Notes: generated by a model from the sequence alone, not told the origin. A stretch of DNA of 64,000 nucleotides from Vibrio echinoideorum (GCF_024347455.1 NZ_AP025483.1:2790001-2854000); one strand, 5' to 3'; shown: positions 8,723-19,021, counted from the stretch's first letter. Program-made: numbers and translations.

Positions 8723-9348
8723 TGCGAATTTACCTTATTAAAGTGGTTAATTAAAAAAAAACGATAAAAATTATCAGAAAATTTTAATATATAAACCGTA
8801 CAACTAGGTAATCCAGTTATCGCAAACTAAGATTGTACAAATGATCTTATGGAAAATTAGTTTCATAACCAGCCTGTTTAATTCACCGAGACTATCAATA
8901 AACAGATTCCCTATCACGCTCGTTGCTCACTGTGAGAAAGATGCGGCTAACGAGATGCGAAGAGCGTGTTTAGATTGAAGTAAGTGAGATGAGAGGTATA
9001 AAATGAAAAACAATAGAGAGCGAGCTTTTCGTTACTCGCTTACTCTCATCCATATCAACTCATTGAATCGTCATTCCAGAATCGAGGGACGAGATATCTG
9101 GAATCTCGCCCTTAGACATAAGTACCGACGATAAACGCTAGAGATTCCCTATCGCGTTCGTTCCTCTCTGTAGGGAATGACGGTGGTTTACGTAGATACG
9201 AGTAAACGAGATGAGAAGAGCGCATTCAGATTGAGTAAGCGAGAAACTAAATAGCAAACACGAGTAATAATAGGGCGAGCTTTTCTTTACTCGTTTACTC
9301 GCATCCCGTATCTATTCATTAATTCTCGCCCTCTTCTGTAATCTTAAA
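8723..9348. repeat. Non-coding region with a duplicated Vibrio-type repeat
   Basis: This 626-base stretch has no gene. It holds two diverged direct copies of one unit, about 8904-9066 and 9142-9323. Both begin AGATTCCCTATC and contain GCGAGCTTTTC followed by TTACTCG and (C/G)CATCC. Between them (9069-9107) lies a hairpin of the type GTCATTCCAGA...TCTGGAATCTC. The second copy opens with an imperfect palindrome, ATTCCCTA...TAGGGAAT, ending in GACGG. The pattern looks like members of a dispersed intergenic repeat family that I associate with Splendidus-group vibrios. No transposase is present. Confidence 0.7.
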
Positions 9349-10899
9349 TTACGCTTGTTGTGTTTTAGATTCAGACACTTGAGGTTGAACTTCTGAAGAA
9401 GCGTTTTTACTCGCATCGCGCTTGGCTAACAAAGTCACAAGGACAAGCTGAGCAACAAGAGCCCCTAGCACAACCCATGCACTTCCCGTAAAGCCAGCCA
9501 CAACAAAGCTCACCAACGCGATAGAGCCATTCATTAACGCATAAGGAAGCTGAGTCTTAAAGTGTTCAAATTGATCACACCCTGCACCTGTTGAGGAAAG
9601 AATGGTTGTTTCAGAGATCGGCGAGCAGTGATCACCAAATAACCCTCCCGATAACACAGCACCGATCGCGACTAATAAAGGCGCATCGATCGCAATCGCA
9701 GTTGGAATGACCAATGGCATCATAATCGCGAAGGTTCCCCACGACGATCCCGTTGCGAATGAAATAATCGCCGACAACAAAAAAGCGACCGCTGGTACTA
9801 ACCAGTATGGAAAGCCGCTCTGTGCTTGCTCGGCGATATAGGCCGCTGCACCTAGCTCTTTACCGACTGTGCTTAACGCCCACGCCAATACTAAGATGAT
9901 CGCTACGGGCATCATGTTTCCCATACCTTTTAAATACACTGAAACACCATCAGACAGCTTTCTTACACCGTAGTAAGCCATTAGCGAGATCAAGGTAATC
10001 GCCGCAAAGAAATAAGCCGATGATAAAGCCGCTCTGAATGATGAACCTGCAACCTTTTGAAACGGGAAGCCTTGTGGAACTAACATGGCACACAACACCA
10101 CCAGCATCACTAACAATGGAGCCCAAACAAAAGAGGCCTTTGCATTTTTATGCGAGAACGGATTCAGTGAGTCGCTATTCACGCCAGTATCGATTCCCGC
10201 TTGGCAATCACGCTCGGCTTTTGCCATTGGCCCAAAGTCTAAACCTTTAACGGACACTAACGGGACGATGAAAATCGCTAGGAATGCGTAGAACTGAAAA
10301 GGAATCGCACCGATGAAGGCATCCCAATCAGACATGTTGACATTCAACGCCGTGAATTCTTTTTGAATCAGACTCATGATGTAAACGCCCCATCCAATGA
10401 AAGGGATAAGAATAGCAACGGGCGACGAGGTTGAGTCGATGATGAATGCTAGCTTCTGTCTTGAGAGTTTCAGTTTATCGAAAAGGGGACGAAAAACAGG
10501 GCCAACAATTAACGGAGTACCTAAGTCTGAGAAAAATATAACGATTCCACCCAACCATGCTGAGATTTGAGCTTGGCATTTGTTGCTTACCCATTGAGTA
10601 ACACGTTTTGCAAACGCAACACCACCACCCGACTTCTCCATCAGAGCAACAAAGCCACCGATGAACACCAACAGCATGATCACACCTGCGTTATAGCTGT
10701 CGGTAAGTTGAGGGACTAAGTAACCTTTCACCATGGTACCAAACGTATCAAGAGGATTAAGTTCGCTAAACATACCAGTGAGCATTGCTACACCACTCAA
10801 TACGCCAGCAAAAAGGCCAATCACCACATTCCTTGTCGCCAACGACAACACCAAAGTAATCACAATGGGGATGAGTGACGTGATATCTGTCTGTTCCAT
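9349..10899 (-). CDS. Na+/H+ antiporter, NhaC family
   Basis: A 516-residue inner-membrane protein with roughly eleven to twelve helices and NhaC-type signatures: FFSDLGTPLIVGPVFRPLFDK, IDSTSSPVAILIPFIGWG, FATGSSWGTFAIMMPL and GGLFGDHCSPISETTILSSTGAGCD. Family knowledge: NhaC transporters exchange Na+ for H+, and some relatives exchange organic acids (malate/lactate) or amino acids, so the ion role is the family default rather than proven. The ATG has AAGGTG upstream. The C-terminal 25 residues are hydrophilic and Ser/Gln-rich. It is transcribed alone, between the repeat region and the chitinase terminator. Nothing in the flanks identifies its physiological partner. Confidence 0.85.
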   Translation of the reverse strand: MEQTDITSLIPIVITLVLSLATRNVVIGLFAGVLSGVAMLTGMFSELNPLDTFGTMVKGYLVPQLTDSYNAGVIMLLVFIGGFVALMEKSGGGVAFAKRVTQWVSNKCQAQISAWLGGIVIFFSDLGTPLIVGPVFRPLFDKLKLSRQKLAFIIDSTSSPVAILIPFIGWGVYIMSLIQKEFTALNVNMSDWDAFIGAIPFQFYAFLAIFIVPLVSVKGLDFGPMAKAERDCQAGIDTGVNSDSLNPFSHKNAKASFVWAPLLVMLVVLCAMLVPQGFPFQKVAGSSFRAALSSAYFFAAITLISLMAYYGVRKLSDGVSVYLKGMGNMMPVAIILVLAWALSTVGKELGAAAYIAEQAQSGFPYWLVPAVAFLLSAIISFATGSSWGTFAIMMPLVIPTAIAIDAPLLVAIGAVLSGGLFGDHCSPISETTILSSTGAGCDQFEHFKTQLPYALMNGSIALVSFVVAGFTGSAWVVLGALVAQLVLVTLLAKRDASKNASSEVQPQVSESKTQQA

Positions 10900-11072
10900 A
10901 GGTACACCTTAACCCTAAAATTAAAAGAATAAATATAAATTAAAATTGAATATAAATTCACACCACTCATTTGTACAGAACTTTATCCTCTAACTGGATA
11001 ATTAGTCTTTAAATACGCTTCAACATAGCCAAATAGACCAATAGCCCTCCTTAGATAGCCAAGTTCGAAACG

Positions 11073-11105
11073 AAAAAAAGCCGAAAGTAGAAACTTTCGG
11101 CTTTT
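11073..11105 (-). terminator. Rho-independent terminator after the chitinase gene
   Basis: The stem AAGCCGAAAGT / ACTTTCGGCTT has a 4-base loop. On the minus strand it is followed by a T-run. It lies about 70 bases beyond the chitinase stop. Confidence 0.85.
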
Positions 11106-11173
11106 GATTATTTATATCATTATGATCGTACTACTGAACTCGTCGGTTAGATCGCTTTTCAGTATTCAGACGA

Positions 11174-12886
11174 TCAATTACAGCTAATTTCATCCCAGAA
11201 CCAATTCGACTGAACAGGGCTTTCCCATACACCTGGGCCGTTTTTAGCCACGAAACACTTGCCGTTATGCGTCACTTTATCACCGTTACTCACTTGGCTA
11301 ACGCCCGCTTGCCATGTGATAAACACCGATGGGTCAACGATGACAGGCGGTTCTGTGATTGGTGGGTCAACAGGTGTTGGGTCTACCGGAGCAGGATCGA
11401 CAGGCACAGGGTCAACTGGCGGCGGATCTGTCACTACTGGTGGTGTTGGCTCACCCGCTACTAATTTCCAAGGGCCGCCATTGGCAGGGTCATCCCCTTG
11501 TGTCCACCATTTCGCTTCGTAGGTTGCACCGTTGTGAGTCACTTGGTCACCCGCGTTATAAACCTTCGTCGCACTCCAACCGTTACCACCGGGATCAGTA
11601 CCAGGGTCTACCGGATCAAGCTTGTCGACCACTTTCACTTCAGGCCAGCTCGCATGAGAACCATAAAAGTTGGTCACACACTTCTCGTAATCGCCAGCCA
11701 CCAGCGCTGAATATGCCGTTTGGAATCCAACCAACTCACATTCAAATGAGTAGCCTTCTGGGCGGTCTGCGTAGTATTTCCAGTTCCCATCCCAGTTGGT
11801 GTACAACACATCGGTCGCGCCGTTGAGATTCAAGCTTCCGTAAGGCGTTTGCTGCCAACAAGTATTGGCTTCATCCGCTTCTACAGGAATTTCATAGTGC
11901 GCCGCTAACCCTTCCCAATAACGAATACGGTTAACAGGTTGGCCTTTGTCTTTATTTTGCTCACCACACTCGATACCGCCATTAATCACGTTGATCGTGG
12001 TACCAAATCCATAGCCAATTCCCGCATCCAATTCGCGCTGAGAGGGTGTCCAAGTACGGTCGATCACGTGCAGCATTGCTGGTTTAGGTGCTTGAGGCGT
12101 AAGGAAGAACCAGATAGCAGAAGCCAAGTTCAACCATGAATCAGCAACCAAGCCTGGATTATTCAATAGCACCGTTGCATCACCATCGAACATCACTTCT
12201 GAGAACGCACCGTAGTTAAAATGGTAAGAAAGCTGTTTAGCACCACGTCCGAAGTAACCCTGCCCCGCAGCACATGGCCAACGGGCATTCTGCCAATCGT
12301 TCTGACCACAACCCGTGGTGTAACCTTCTTGACCTTCAGACCAACCCATTTCACGAACATGTACCAGTGCTTGCTGCCATTCTTTTAGAGCTAATGGGTT
12401 ATCAGAGGTGTTATCTATCGCTATGTGCCCGCCCGTCTCTTGTGAGAAGTGAGCAAATGCCGTGACAATGGATTTCTTACAGATAGCGTCTGAGTCGCGG
12501 CCATCGGTGTACTCTCCACAAAAGGCTGGGAATTTACCAATCGCACGTAAGAAACGGGTGTATGTGTATTCTGGCGTAGCCATTTGAGTGAGGAAGTCCC
12601 ATTCAGATTGAGGGAATACACGCTCGACTCGTTTCACGTTTTCAGGATTCGAGGCTAAACCCGGTTCTATCGCTTCTACAATACTATTGGGACGAGTCTG
12701 TAATGCTTGTGACCAGATAGCATACATAGGATCGGATGTTTTCGCTTGTTCAGCAGCTTGTAATGCCGACTTTTCAACAAGGTAGCCATTCGGGTTTTGC
12801 GGATCAGGTTGGATGTTCAAAGACGCATGACTTTGCGCTGCCAATGTGCAGCCGAGCACTGTCGCCAAATATTTGATTTTTAGCAT
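11174..12886 (-). CDS. Secreted GH19 chitinase with two C-terminal chitin-binding modules
   Basis: A 570-residue exported enzyme. A Sec signal peptide ends near residue 21 (AAQSHA). The catalytic GH19 domain covers about residues 90-410, with AFAHFSQETGGH placing the general-acid Glu at 150 and the signature GYFGRGAKQLSYHFNYG. Two CBM5/12-type carbohydrate-binding modules follow, about 434-478 and 524-569. Each has the AxxYxxGDxVxHNGxxYxAKWW-like pattern. They are separated by a linker of repeated PVDP units. Family knowledge: GH19 enzymes cleave chitin with inversion, and the CBMs tether the enzyme to insoluble chitin. The several Cys residues of the catalytic domain suit extracellular disulfides. 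It is monocistronic. Chitin use fits a marine vibrio. Confidence 0.9.
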   Translation of the reverse strand: MLKIKYLATVLGCTLAAQSHASLNIQPDPQNPNGYLVEKSALQAAEQAKTSDPMYAIWSQALQTRPNSIVEAIEPGLASNPENVKRVERVFPQSEWDFLTQMATPEYTYTRFLRAIGKFPAFCGEYTDGRDSDAICKKSIVTAFAHFSQETGGHIAIDNTSDNPLALKEWQQALVHVREMGWSEGQEGYTTGCGQNDWQNARWPCAAGQGYFGRGAKQLSYHFNYGAFSEVMFDGDATVLLNNPGLVADSWLNLASAIWFFLTPQAPKPAMLHVIDRTWTPSQRELDAGIGYGFGTTINVINGGIECGEQNKDKGQPVNRIRYWEGLAAHYEIPVEADEANTCWQQTPYGSLNLNGATDVLYTNWDGNWKYYADRPEGYSFECELVGFQTAYSALVAGDYEKCVTNFYGSHASWPEVKVVDKLDPVDPGTDPGGNGWSATKVYNAGDQVTHNGATYEAKWWTQGDDPANGGPWKLVAGEPTPPVVTDPPPVDPVPVDPAPVDPTPVDPPITEPPVIVDPSVFITWQAGVSQVSNGDKVTHNGKCFVAKNGPGVWESPVQSNWFWDEISCN

Positions 12887-13208
12887 GATGGATTCTCTTA
12901 TCTGTCCTTAATAAGTCCATCAAAGAGTATGCTTCACATGTAAAATGGCCTAGCTGTAGCGGTGTGAATTTATAAAAAGTGCGAGTGATAGTTTTATGTA
13001 TAGTTAAACGTAACAATGCGTCTCATACTTTCTTGAGCTGATATCTAATTTCCAACTCATTTGGTTTCTAGAGGTTAGATATGGCTCTTTAATACCCTGA
13101 ATCAGAAAGAAAAAAGCCCCGAACTGAGTTCGAGGCTTTTAATAATTAAGTCAAATAATAGCTAAGTCGAATAATAGCTAAATCAACGCTGGTTAAATCT
13201 CTAAGAGA
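12887..13208. other. Intergenic region between chitinase and guaA
   Basis: This 322-base gap holds the guaA terminator (listed) and the presumed chitinase promoter region. I see no gene, no clear CRP site and no repeat element in the rest. Confidence 0.5.
13112..13140 (-). terminator. Rho-independent terminator after guaA
   Basis: The stem GCCTCGAACT / AGTTCGGGGC on the minus strand is followed by TTTTTTC. It is about 70 bases beyond the guaA stop. A T-run on the other side could let it act in both directions. Confidence 0.85.
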
Positions 13209-14762
13209 TTATTCCCACTCGATAGTTGCTGGTGGCTTACCAGAAATATCGTAAACAACACGCGAAATGCCGTTAACTTCGTTGATAATACGGTTAGAAA
13301 CCTTACCTAGGAAGTCGTATGGTAGGTGTGCCCAGTGAGCAGTCATGAAGTCGATAGTTTCTACAGCACGTAGAGATACAACCCAATCGTACTTACGGCC
13401 ATCGCCCATTACGCCAACTGAACGTACTGGCAGGAATACCGTGAATGCTTGAGATACTTTGTGGTAAAGGTCAGCAGCATGAAGCTCTTCAATGAAGATA
13501 GCATCAGCACGACGAAGTAAATCACAGTACTCTTTCTTAACTTCGCCAAGTACACGAACACCTAGACCAGGACCCGGGAATGGGTGACGGTAAAGCATGT
13601 TGTATGGAAGACCAAGCTCTAGGCCGATCTTACGTACTTCATCTTTAAACAGCTCACGTAGAGGCTCAACAAGGCCCATTTCCATATCATCAGGAAGGCC
13701 ACCAACGTTGTGGTGAGATTTGATTACGTGTGCTTTGCCAGTCTTAGATGCAGCAGACTCGATTACGTCTGGGTAGATAGTACCCTGAGCAAGCCATTTT
13801 GCATTTTTCAGTTTCTTAGATTCTTCATCGAAGATATCTACGAATACGTGACCAATGATCTTACGCTTAGCTTCTGGTTCAGCTTCGCCTTCCAGAGCGT
13901 TAAGGAAACGTTCTTCAGCATCGACCTTAATGATCTTAAGCCCGAATTGGTCACCAAACATATCCATAACCTGCTCGCCTTCATTTAAACGAAGAAGACC
14001 GTTATCAACAAATACACATGTTAGTTTGTCGCCGATAGCGCGGTGAGCAAGCATTGCAACTACTGATGAGTCAACACCACCAGAAAGGCCAAGGATAACT
14101 TCATCGTCACCTACTTGTTCTTTAATACGTGCAACAGCATCTTCAATGATTGAAGCTGAAGTCCACAGACCTTCACAGCCACATGCGTTCAGAACGAAGT
14201 TCTCAAGCATTTTCAGGCCGTTCTTTGTGTGTGTTACTTCTGGGTGGAATTGAACACCGTAGTATTTCTTATCTTCGTTTGCCATTGCTGCGTATGGGCA
14301 AGTGTCTGTCTCTGCGATTTTTGTGAAATCAGCGGGGATTTCAACCACTTTGTCGCCGTGGCTCATCCAAACATCTTGAGTTGTCTCAAGGTCAGCGAAA
14401 AGTGCAGATTCGCCAGTCACTTGTACAGCAGCATAGCCGAACTCGCGCTCAGTAGACGTTGCTACTTTACCGCCAAGTTGCTCAGCCATCGTTTGCATGC
14501 CGTAGCAGATACCGAAGACAGGAACACCTGAATCAAATACGTACTGAGGTGCACGTGGAGAATTCTCTTCCGTAACACTTTCAGGGCCACCAGATAGGAT
14601 GATACCGTCTGGATTGAATTCACGAATATCCGCTTCTTCTACGTCCCAGCTCCAAAGTTCACAGTAAACACCGATCTCACGAATACGACGAGCTACTAGC
14701 TGTGTGTATTGAGAACCGAAGTCCAGAATTAGAATACGTTGGTCATGAATATTTTTAGTCAT
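13209..14762 (-). CDS. guaA: GMP synthase (glutamine-hydrolysing)
   Basis: A 517-residue enzyme converting XMP, ATP and glutamine to GMP, the last step of guanine nucleotide synthesis. The N-terminal class-I amidotransferase domain (about 1-200) shows GICYGMQ with the catalytic Cys and, later, [11 protein letters not shown] with the His-Glu pair. The ATP pyrophosphatase domain begins with the P-loop [11 protein letters not shown] near residue 230. The C-terminal dimerisation domain ends [17 protein letters not shown], as in the E. coli enzyme. It lies downstream of guaB on the same strand, but the usual short gap is widened to 365 bases by a MITE-like element, so guaA may depend on read-through or an extra promoter. 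Confidence 0.97.
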   Translation of the reverse strand: MTKNIHDQRILILDFGSQYTQLVARRIREIGVYCELWSWDVEEADIREFNPDGIILSGGPESVTEENSPRAPQYVFDSGVPVFGICYGMQTMAEQLGGKVATSTEREFGYAAVQVTGESALFADLETTQDVWMSHGDKVVEIPADFTKIAETDTCPYAAMANEDKKYYGVQFHPEVTHTKNGLKMLENFVLNACGCEGLWTSASIIEDAVARIKEQVGDDEVILGLSGGVDSSVVAMLAHRAIGDKLTCVFVDNGLLRLNEGEQVMDMFGDQFGLKIIKVDAEERFLNALEGEAEPEAKRKIIGHVFVDIFDEESKKLKNAKWLAQGTIYPDVIESAASKTGKAHVIKSHHNVGGLPDDMEMGLVEPLRELFKDEVRKIGLELGLPYNMLYRHPFPGPGLGVRVLGEVKKEYCDLLRRADAIFIEELHAADLYHKVSQAFTVFLPVRSVGVMGDGRKYDWVVSLRAVETIDFMTAHWAHLPYDFLGKVSNRIINEVNGISRVVYDISGKPPATIEWE

Positions 14763-15127
14763 TGTAAGCAGTCTTATTGGCTATGTGATAAAACGGAGGC
14801 GAGTTTACTCACCTCTGATTAACTCTTCAAGAAATAAAGCAAACGTTTTCGTAGGTTATCTGTAAGGCGATGTTTTGTGAGAATTACTATCTAAACAAAA
14901 CAGGCGGTAGATATAATACCAATCACAGTAAGTAAGTGTTCAGGAATAGCGCAGGAAAAAAGCTTGAGAACAAGGCAGAATTTTCTGATAAGTAGTTATT
15001 CTACAATCAAAAATTCTAACGAAGTTATCGAGGTTTTTAACAAGCTAGGATGACCAGTTATTTACTACGATTGGTATAAGAATGTGCCGACTAAATCAGC
15101 ACATTATTCAAACGTTTGGACGTATTA
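14763..15127. other. guaB-guaA intergenic region
   Basis: This 365-base gap carries a MITE-like element (listed separately) and flanking sequence. No gene is present. In E. coli the guaB-guaA gap is under 100 bases, so most of the extra length here is the element. Confidence 0.7.
14916..15077. mobile_element. MITE-like element with terminal inverted repeats
   Basis: A 162-base non-coding element bounded by ATACCAATC (14916-14924) and its complement GATTGGTAT (15069-15077). The match extends inward imperfectly to about 23 bases (pattern AGTAA.TAA.TG on both ends). The interior is A+T-rich and has internal complementary stretches. No reading frame of note exists. Family knowledge: short elements with ATACCAATC ends are, from memory, common between genes in Vibrio and Shewanella relatives. 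I see no clear target-site duplication. Confidence 0.7.
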
Positions 15128-16591
15128 TTAACCTAAACGGTAGTTAGGTGCTTCTTTAGTGATTTGAACATCGTGTACGTGAGATTCTTTCATGCCCGCA
15201 CCAGAGATACGAACAAACTCAGCTTTAGTACGCATATCTTCAACAGTTGCAGAACCCGTTAGGCCCATGCTTGAGCGTAGACCGCCCATCTGTTGGTGAA
15301 CGATCTCTTTTAGACGACCTTTGTATGCGATACGACCTTCAATACCTTCTGGAACAAGCTTGTCTGCAGCGTTGTCAGATTGGAAGTAACGGTCAGAAGA
15401 ACCTTGAGACATAGCGCCAAGAGAACCCATACCACGGTAAGACTTGTAAGAACGGCCGTTGTAAAGGATAACTTCACCCGGTGCTTCTTCAGTACCAGCG
15501 AACATTGAACCAACCATCACACAAGATGCGCCAGCAACGATAGCTTTACAGATATCGCCAGAGAAGCGAATGCCGCCATCTGCGATTACTGGAATACCGT
15601 ATTCGTTAGCCACTTCAGCTGCGTCTGCGATTGCTGTTACTTGAGGAACACCAACACCAGTAACGATACGAGTAGTACAGATTGAACCCGGGCCGATACC
15701 TACTTTAACCGCACTAACACCTGCTTCGATAAGAGCACGAGCGCCAGCGCCAGTTGCTACGTTACCACCGATAATTTGTAGATCAGGGTATGCAGCGCGC
15801 GTATCACGGATACGGTTAAGTACGCCTTCTGAGTGACCGTGTGAAGAGTCGATAAGTAGAACGTCTACGCCAGCTTCAACAAGCGCAGCAACGCGCTCTT
15901 CGTTACCAGCACCAGCACCAACAGCTGCACCTACACGTAGGCTGCCGCGCTCATCTTTACAAGCATTTGGTTTACGTTCTGCTTTGTGGAAATCTTTTGC
16001 AGTGATCATTCCAGTTAGTTGGAAGTCATCATTTACAACAAGAACTTTTTCAACACGCGCTTCGTGCATTTTCTCTTGAACTTCTTCACGAGTTGCACCT
16101 TCTTTAACAGAAGCAAGGCGAGATTTAGGCGTCATTACTACATCAACTTTCTTAGAAAGGTCAGTAACAAAGCGAACGTCACGGCCAGTAATAATACCAA
16201 CAAGTTCGTTTGTTTCAGTAATAACAGGGAAACCGGCAAAGCCGTGTTTTTCAGTAAGGGCTACAACATCAGCGATTGTCGCGTCAGGGTTTACCGTCAC
16301 TGGGTGAGAAACCACACCTGCTTCGTAAATTTTAACCTGGCGAACCATTTCAGCTTGCTGTTCAATAGACATGTTCTTATGAATGAAGCCTATTCCGCCT
16401 TCTTGTGCCAGTGCAATCGCTAGGCGAGCTTCTGTCACAGTATCCATCGATGCAGAGATCATTGGGATGTTTAGGGAAATATTCTTCGTCAACTGAGTGC
16501 GAAGATCAGCTGTATTAGGGAGAACGGTGGAGTGTGCTGGCACTAGCAGTACGTCGTCGAATGTCAGCGCTTCTTTGGCAATTCTTAGCAT
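15128..16591 (-). CDS. guaB: Inosine-5'-monophosphate dehydrogenase
   Basis: A 487-residue enzyme oxidising IMP to XMP with NAD+, the committed step to GMP. The barrel starts [21 protein letters not shown] pair of CBS domains sits at about 95-205, and the catalytic loop [15 protein letters not shown] contains the active-site Cys. The flap region [17 protein letters not shown] is intact. The ATG at 16591 is chosen over an in-frame TTG at 16597 because it matches the conserved MLRIAKEAL start. It is first in the guaB-guaA pair and divergent from xseA across 269 bases, the classical arrangement. A PurR-like sequence lies upstream. Confidence 0.97.
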   Translation of the reverse strand: MLRIAKEALTFDDVLLVPAHSTVLPNTADLRTQLTKNISLNIPMISASMDTVTEARLAIALAQEGGIGFIHKNMSIEQQAEMVRQVKIYEAGVVSHPVTVNPDATIADVVALTEKHGFAGFPVITETNELVGIITGRDVRFVTDLSKKVDVVMTPKSRLASVKEGATREEVQEKMHEARVEKVLVVNDDFQLTGMITAKDFHKAERKPNACKDERGSLRVGAAVGAGAGNEERVAALVEAGVDVLLIDSSHGHSEGVLNRIRDTRAAYPDLQIIGGNVATGAGARALIEAGVSAVKVGIGPGSICTTRIVTGVGVPQVTAIADAAEVANEYGIPVIADGGIRFSGDICKAIVAGASCVMVGSMFAGTEEAPGEVILYNGRSYKSYRGMGSLGAMSQGSSDRYFQSDNAADKLVPEGIEGRIAYKGRLKEIVHQQMGGLRSSMGLTGSATVEDMRTKAEFVRISGAGMKESHVHDVQITKEAPNYRLG

Positions 16592-16720
16592 TTGCAATAT
16601 CTCACAATAATAGGAGTAAAAAGAAACAATCCAATCTCATCGTTTCGCCTAATGAGGGCAGCCAATTAAGGAAAATTAAACTGCATTTGGATTAGATATT
16701 GCGGACGGATTATACGGCCA

Positions 16721-16736
16721 ACGAAATCGCTTGGCT
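16721..16736 (-). promoter_or_regulatory. PurR-like operator candidate
   Basis: ACGAAATCGCTTGGCT fits 9 of the 11 fixed positions of the E. coli PurR pattern (A.GCAA.CG.TT.C.T, centred on CG). It is placed about 130-145 bases upstream of the guaB start in the guaB/xseA divergent region. Known: E. coli guaBA is repressed by PurR. This is a visual match only. Confidence 0.35.
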
Positions 16737-16860
16737 ACACATTTTTGTATTTTTAATTTGCATTTACCCCCTTGCTATGTATTATATTGCCGCTATCTTC
16801 CATACTCACGCCCTGTGAGATTCCAAGAAAGACCTTCCTTCAAGGAAAGATAGCGCTTTT

Positions 16861-18207
16861 ATGACCAATCCAAACATCTTTACTGTTTCTCGCCTCAACT
16901 CAGAGGTTCGTCTCCTATTAGAAAATGAAATGGGGATAGTCTGGCTTGTTGGTGAAATCTCAAACTTCTCGGCTCCTGTCTCAGGTCACTGGTACCTCAC
17001 GCTTAAAGACTCGCGCGCTCAAGTTAAATGCGCAATGTTTCGAGGCAATAATCGTCGCGTCACTTTTAAACCTCAGAACGGCAATCAAGTTTTAGTCAAA
17101 GCGCGACTGTCTCTTTACGAGCCTCGTGGTGACTATCAATTAATCATTGAAAGCATGCAGCCAGAAGGTGACGGTAAGCTTCAGCAAGAGTTCGAAAAGC
17201 TGAAGATGTACCTCGCCGCAGAAGGACTGTTTGCTCAGTCCAGTAAGCAAGTTCTGCCAGAACATCCTAAATGCGTTGGTGTCATCACCTCTAAAACAGG
17301 CGCTGCCCTCTTCGATATTCTCGATGTACTGAAAAGACGAGATCCTTCACTGCCTGTCGTCGTTTACCCAACTATGGTTCAAGGCGAAGAAGCGGCGATT
17401 CAGATCGCTCAAGCAATTGGACGTGCCAACGAACGCAATGAATGTGACGTATTGATCGTTGGTCGTGGTGGAGGTTCGTTAGAAGATCTATGGTGCTTCA
17501 ATAACGAGATCGTTGCTCGCACGATTGCAGCAAGTCAAATCCCGATTATCAGTGCTGTTGGCCACGAAGTGGATGTCACTATCGCCGATTTCGTGGCAGA
17601 CATGCGCGCGCCAACGCCATCAGCGGCAGCTGAACTGGTTAGCCGTGATAACAGCCATAAAGAACAAGCTTTCACGTCTAAACGCGCTCGCTTAGTGAGT
17701 GCGATTCGTCATGTGTTAATCAAACAAGCGCAATCAACTCAAACGTTGAAATACCGCTTAGAGAAACAACACCCGAGCTACCAACTGCAAAAGCAGAGTC
17801 AGCAGCTTGATGACCTAGACATGCGTTTGCGTCGTGGTATGACTCAATACTTAAAGCAGCATGCACAGCGTGTTGAACGTAAACAGCACCAGCTTCAGTT
17901 GAACTCACCAGTGAAGCGTCTTGGTGAACAAAAACTGCATCTACAACGTTCAGAGCAAAAGCTATTAGATGCGATGGATAAAACACTGCTAACCACTCGC
18001 CACCAGCTAGCCATGGCCGCCGAGAAGTTAGAAACAGTGAGCCCGCTGGCAACTCTAAAGCGTGGCTACAGCATTACTCATTCCGCATCGAGCAAGACTG
18101 TGTCATCAATCAACGATGTTGAGGTGGGCGAAGTGATCACCACCCAAGTTGAAGATGGTGTGATTGAATCGCAAGTGACAACAAGAGTCGCTAAGAGCGA
18201 GCTTTAG
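16861..18207 (+). CDS. xseA: Exodeoxyribonuclease VII large subunit
   Basis: A 448-residue protein. The N-terminal OB-fold (about 1-105, VWLVGEISNFSAPVSGHWYLTLKDS) binds single-stranded DNA. The catalytic part shows GVITSKTGAALFDIL, IVGRGGGSLEDLWCFN, and SAVGHEVDVTIADFVADMRAPTPSAAAEL. A long coiled-coil (about 260-400) precedes the C-terminal LKRGYSI block. Family knowledge: with several XseB subunits it degrades single-stranded DNA from both ends. xseB is not in this window. The gene is divergent from guaB and ends at a strong terminator convergent with ureG. The length is normal for the family. Confidence 0.96.
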   Translation: MTNPNIFTVSRLNSEVRLLLENEMGIVWLVGEISNFSAPVSGHWYLTLKDSRAQVKCAMFRGNNRRVTFKPQNGNQVLVKARLSLYEPRGDYQLIIESMQPEGDGKLQQEFEKLKMYLAAEGLFAQSSKQVLPEHPKCVGVITSKTGAALFDILDVLKRRDPSLPVVVYPTMVQGEEAAIQIAQAIGRANERNECDVLIVGRGGGSLEDLWCFNNEIVARTIAASQIPIISAVGHEVDVTIADFVADMRAPTPSAAAELVSRDNSHKEQAFTSKRARLVSAIRHVLIKQAQSTQTLKYRLEKQHPSYQLQKQSQQLDDLDMRLRRGMTQYLKQHAQRVERKQHQLQLNSPVKRLGEQKLHLQRSEQKLLDAMDKTLLTTRHQLAMAAEKLETVSPLATLKRGYSITHSASSKTVSSINDVEVGEVITTQVEDGVIESQVTTRVAKSEL

Positions 18208-18244
18208 CTTCGACTAGAGCGTTAGAAATCATTTAAAACCAGAA

Positions 18245-18276
18245 AGCCCTATCGAATAATCGACAGGGCTTTTTTG
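18245..18276. terminator. Terminator between xseA and ureG
   Basis: AAGCCCT-A-TCGA / TCGA-C-AGGGCTT forms a stem with a T-run on the plus strand. It ends xseA. On the minus strand it lies beyond the ureG stop and may also end the urea operon. Confidence 0.85.
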
Positions 18277-18333
18277 TGTCTAATAGATTAGAAAGAAAAC
18301 GAACGGATTTAAACTCTACTCCCTATTCATAAT

Positions 18334-18975
18334 TCACGACTCAGTCGTAGAAGGCTCCTTCATAGTCAGCATTCCTTCCGTCACAATAAAGTTGATGATG
18401 AAGTCCAAACCTTGACTCTCTTTTAGGTTGGTGAACACGTAAGGCTTGGTTGGACGCATGCGCTGCGTGTCTTGCTCCATCACCTCAAGTGACGCACCAA
18501 CATACGGCGCTAAATCGATCTTGTTGATAACTAACAGATCAGAACGTGTAATACCCGGCCCACCTTTACGTGGGATCTTCTCCCCTTCCGCCACATCGAT
18601 TACATAGATAGTAAGGTCGGCTAATTCAGGACTGAACGTGGCACTCAGGTTATCGCCACCACTTTCAACGAACACCACATCAAGGTTCTTGTGTAACTTA
18701 GCAAGCTCCTCTACGGCAGCTAAGTTCATCGACGCATCTTCACGGATCGCCGTGTGCGGACAGCCACCGGTTTCTACACCAATGATGCGGTCAGGTTCGA
18801 GTGCTTCTGCTCGTGTGAGTATCTTGGCATCTTCTTGGGTGTAGATATCGTTGGTTACCACAGCAATGTTTAGCTTGTCGCGAATCGCCTTACATAGCAC
18901 CTCTAACAATGCTGTTTTACCAGACCCTACCGGGCCACCAATACCAATTCGAAGGGGTTGCTTATAACTTTCCAT
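18334..18975 (-). CDS. ureG: Urease accessory GTPase
   Basis: A 213-residue SIMIBI-class GTPase. The P-loop [15 protein letters not shown] starts near residue 11. Further motifs are [20 protein letters not shown] (the Cys-Pro-His nickel-binding site at the dimer interface), [19 protein letters not shown] and [13 protein letters not shown]. Family knowledge: UreG dimerises with GTP and Ni2+ and hands nickel to the UreABC-UreDF complex in the cytosol. It is the last gene of the leftward urea cluster, 46 bases after ureF, and has AAGGAAG before its ATG. Nothing is missing or truncated. Confidence 0.96.
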   Translation of the reverse strand: MESYKQPLRIGIGGPVGSGKTALLEVLCKAIRDKLNIAVVTNDIYTQEDAKILTRAEALEPDRIIGVETGGCPHTAIREDASMNLAAVEELAKLHKNLDVVFVESGGDNLSATFSPELADLTIYVIDVAEGEKIPRKGGPGITRSDLLVINKIDLAPYVGASLEVMEQDTQRMRPTKPYVFTNLKESQGLDFIINFIVTEGMLTMKEPSTTES

Positions 18976-19021
18976 TGTCTACTTCCTTATATTCTTTTTG
19001 CTACATCGCTAGTGCTAACCG

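Noticed and set aside
18976..19021. tRNA gene as an insertion site for the urea island
   Set aside because: No cloverleaf-like sequence or direct repeat was seen near either edge of the urea cluster.
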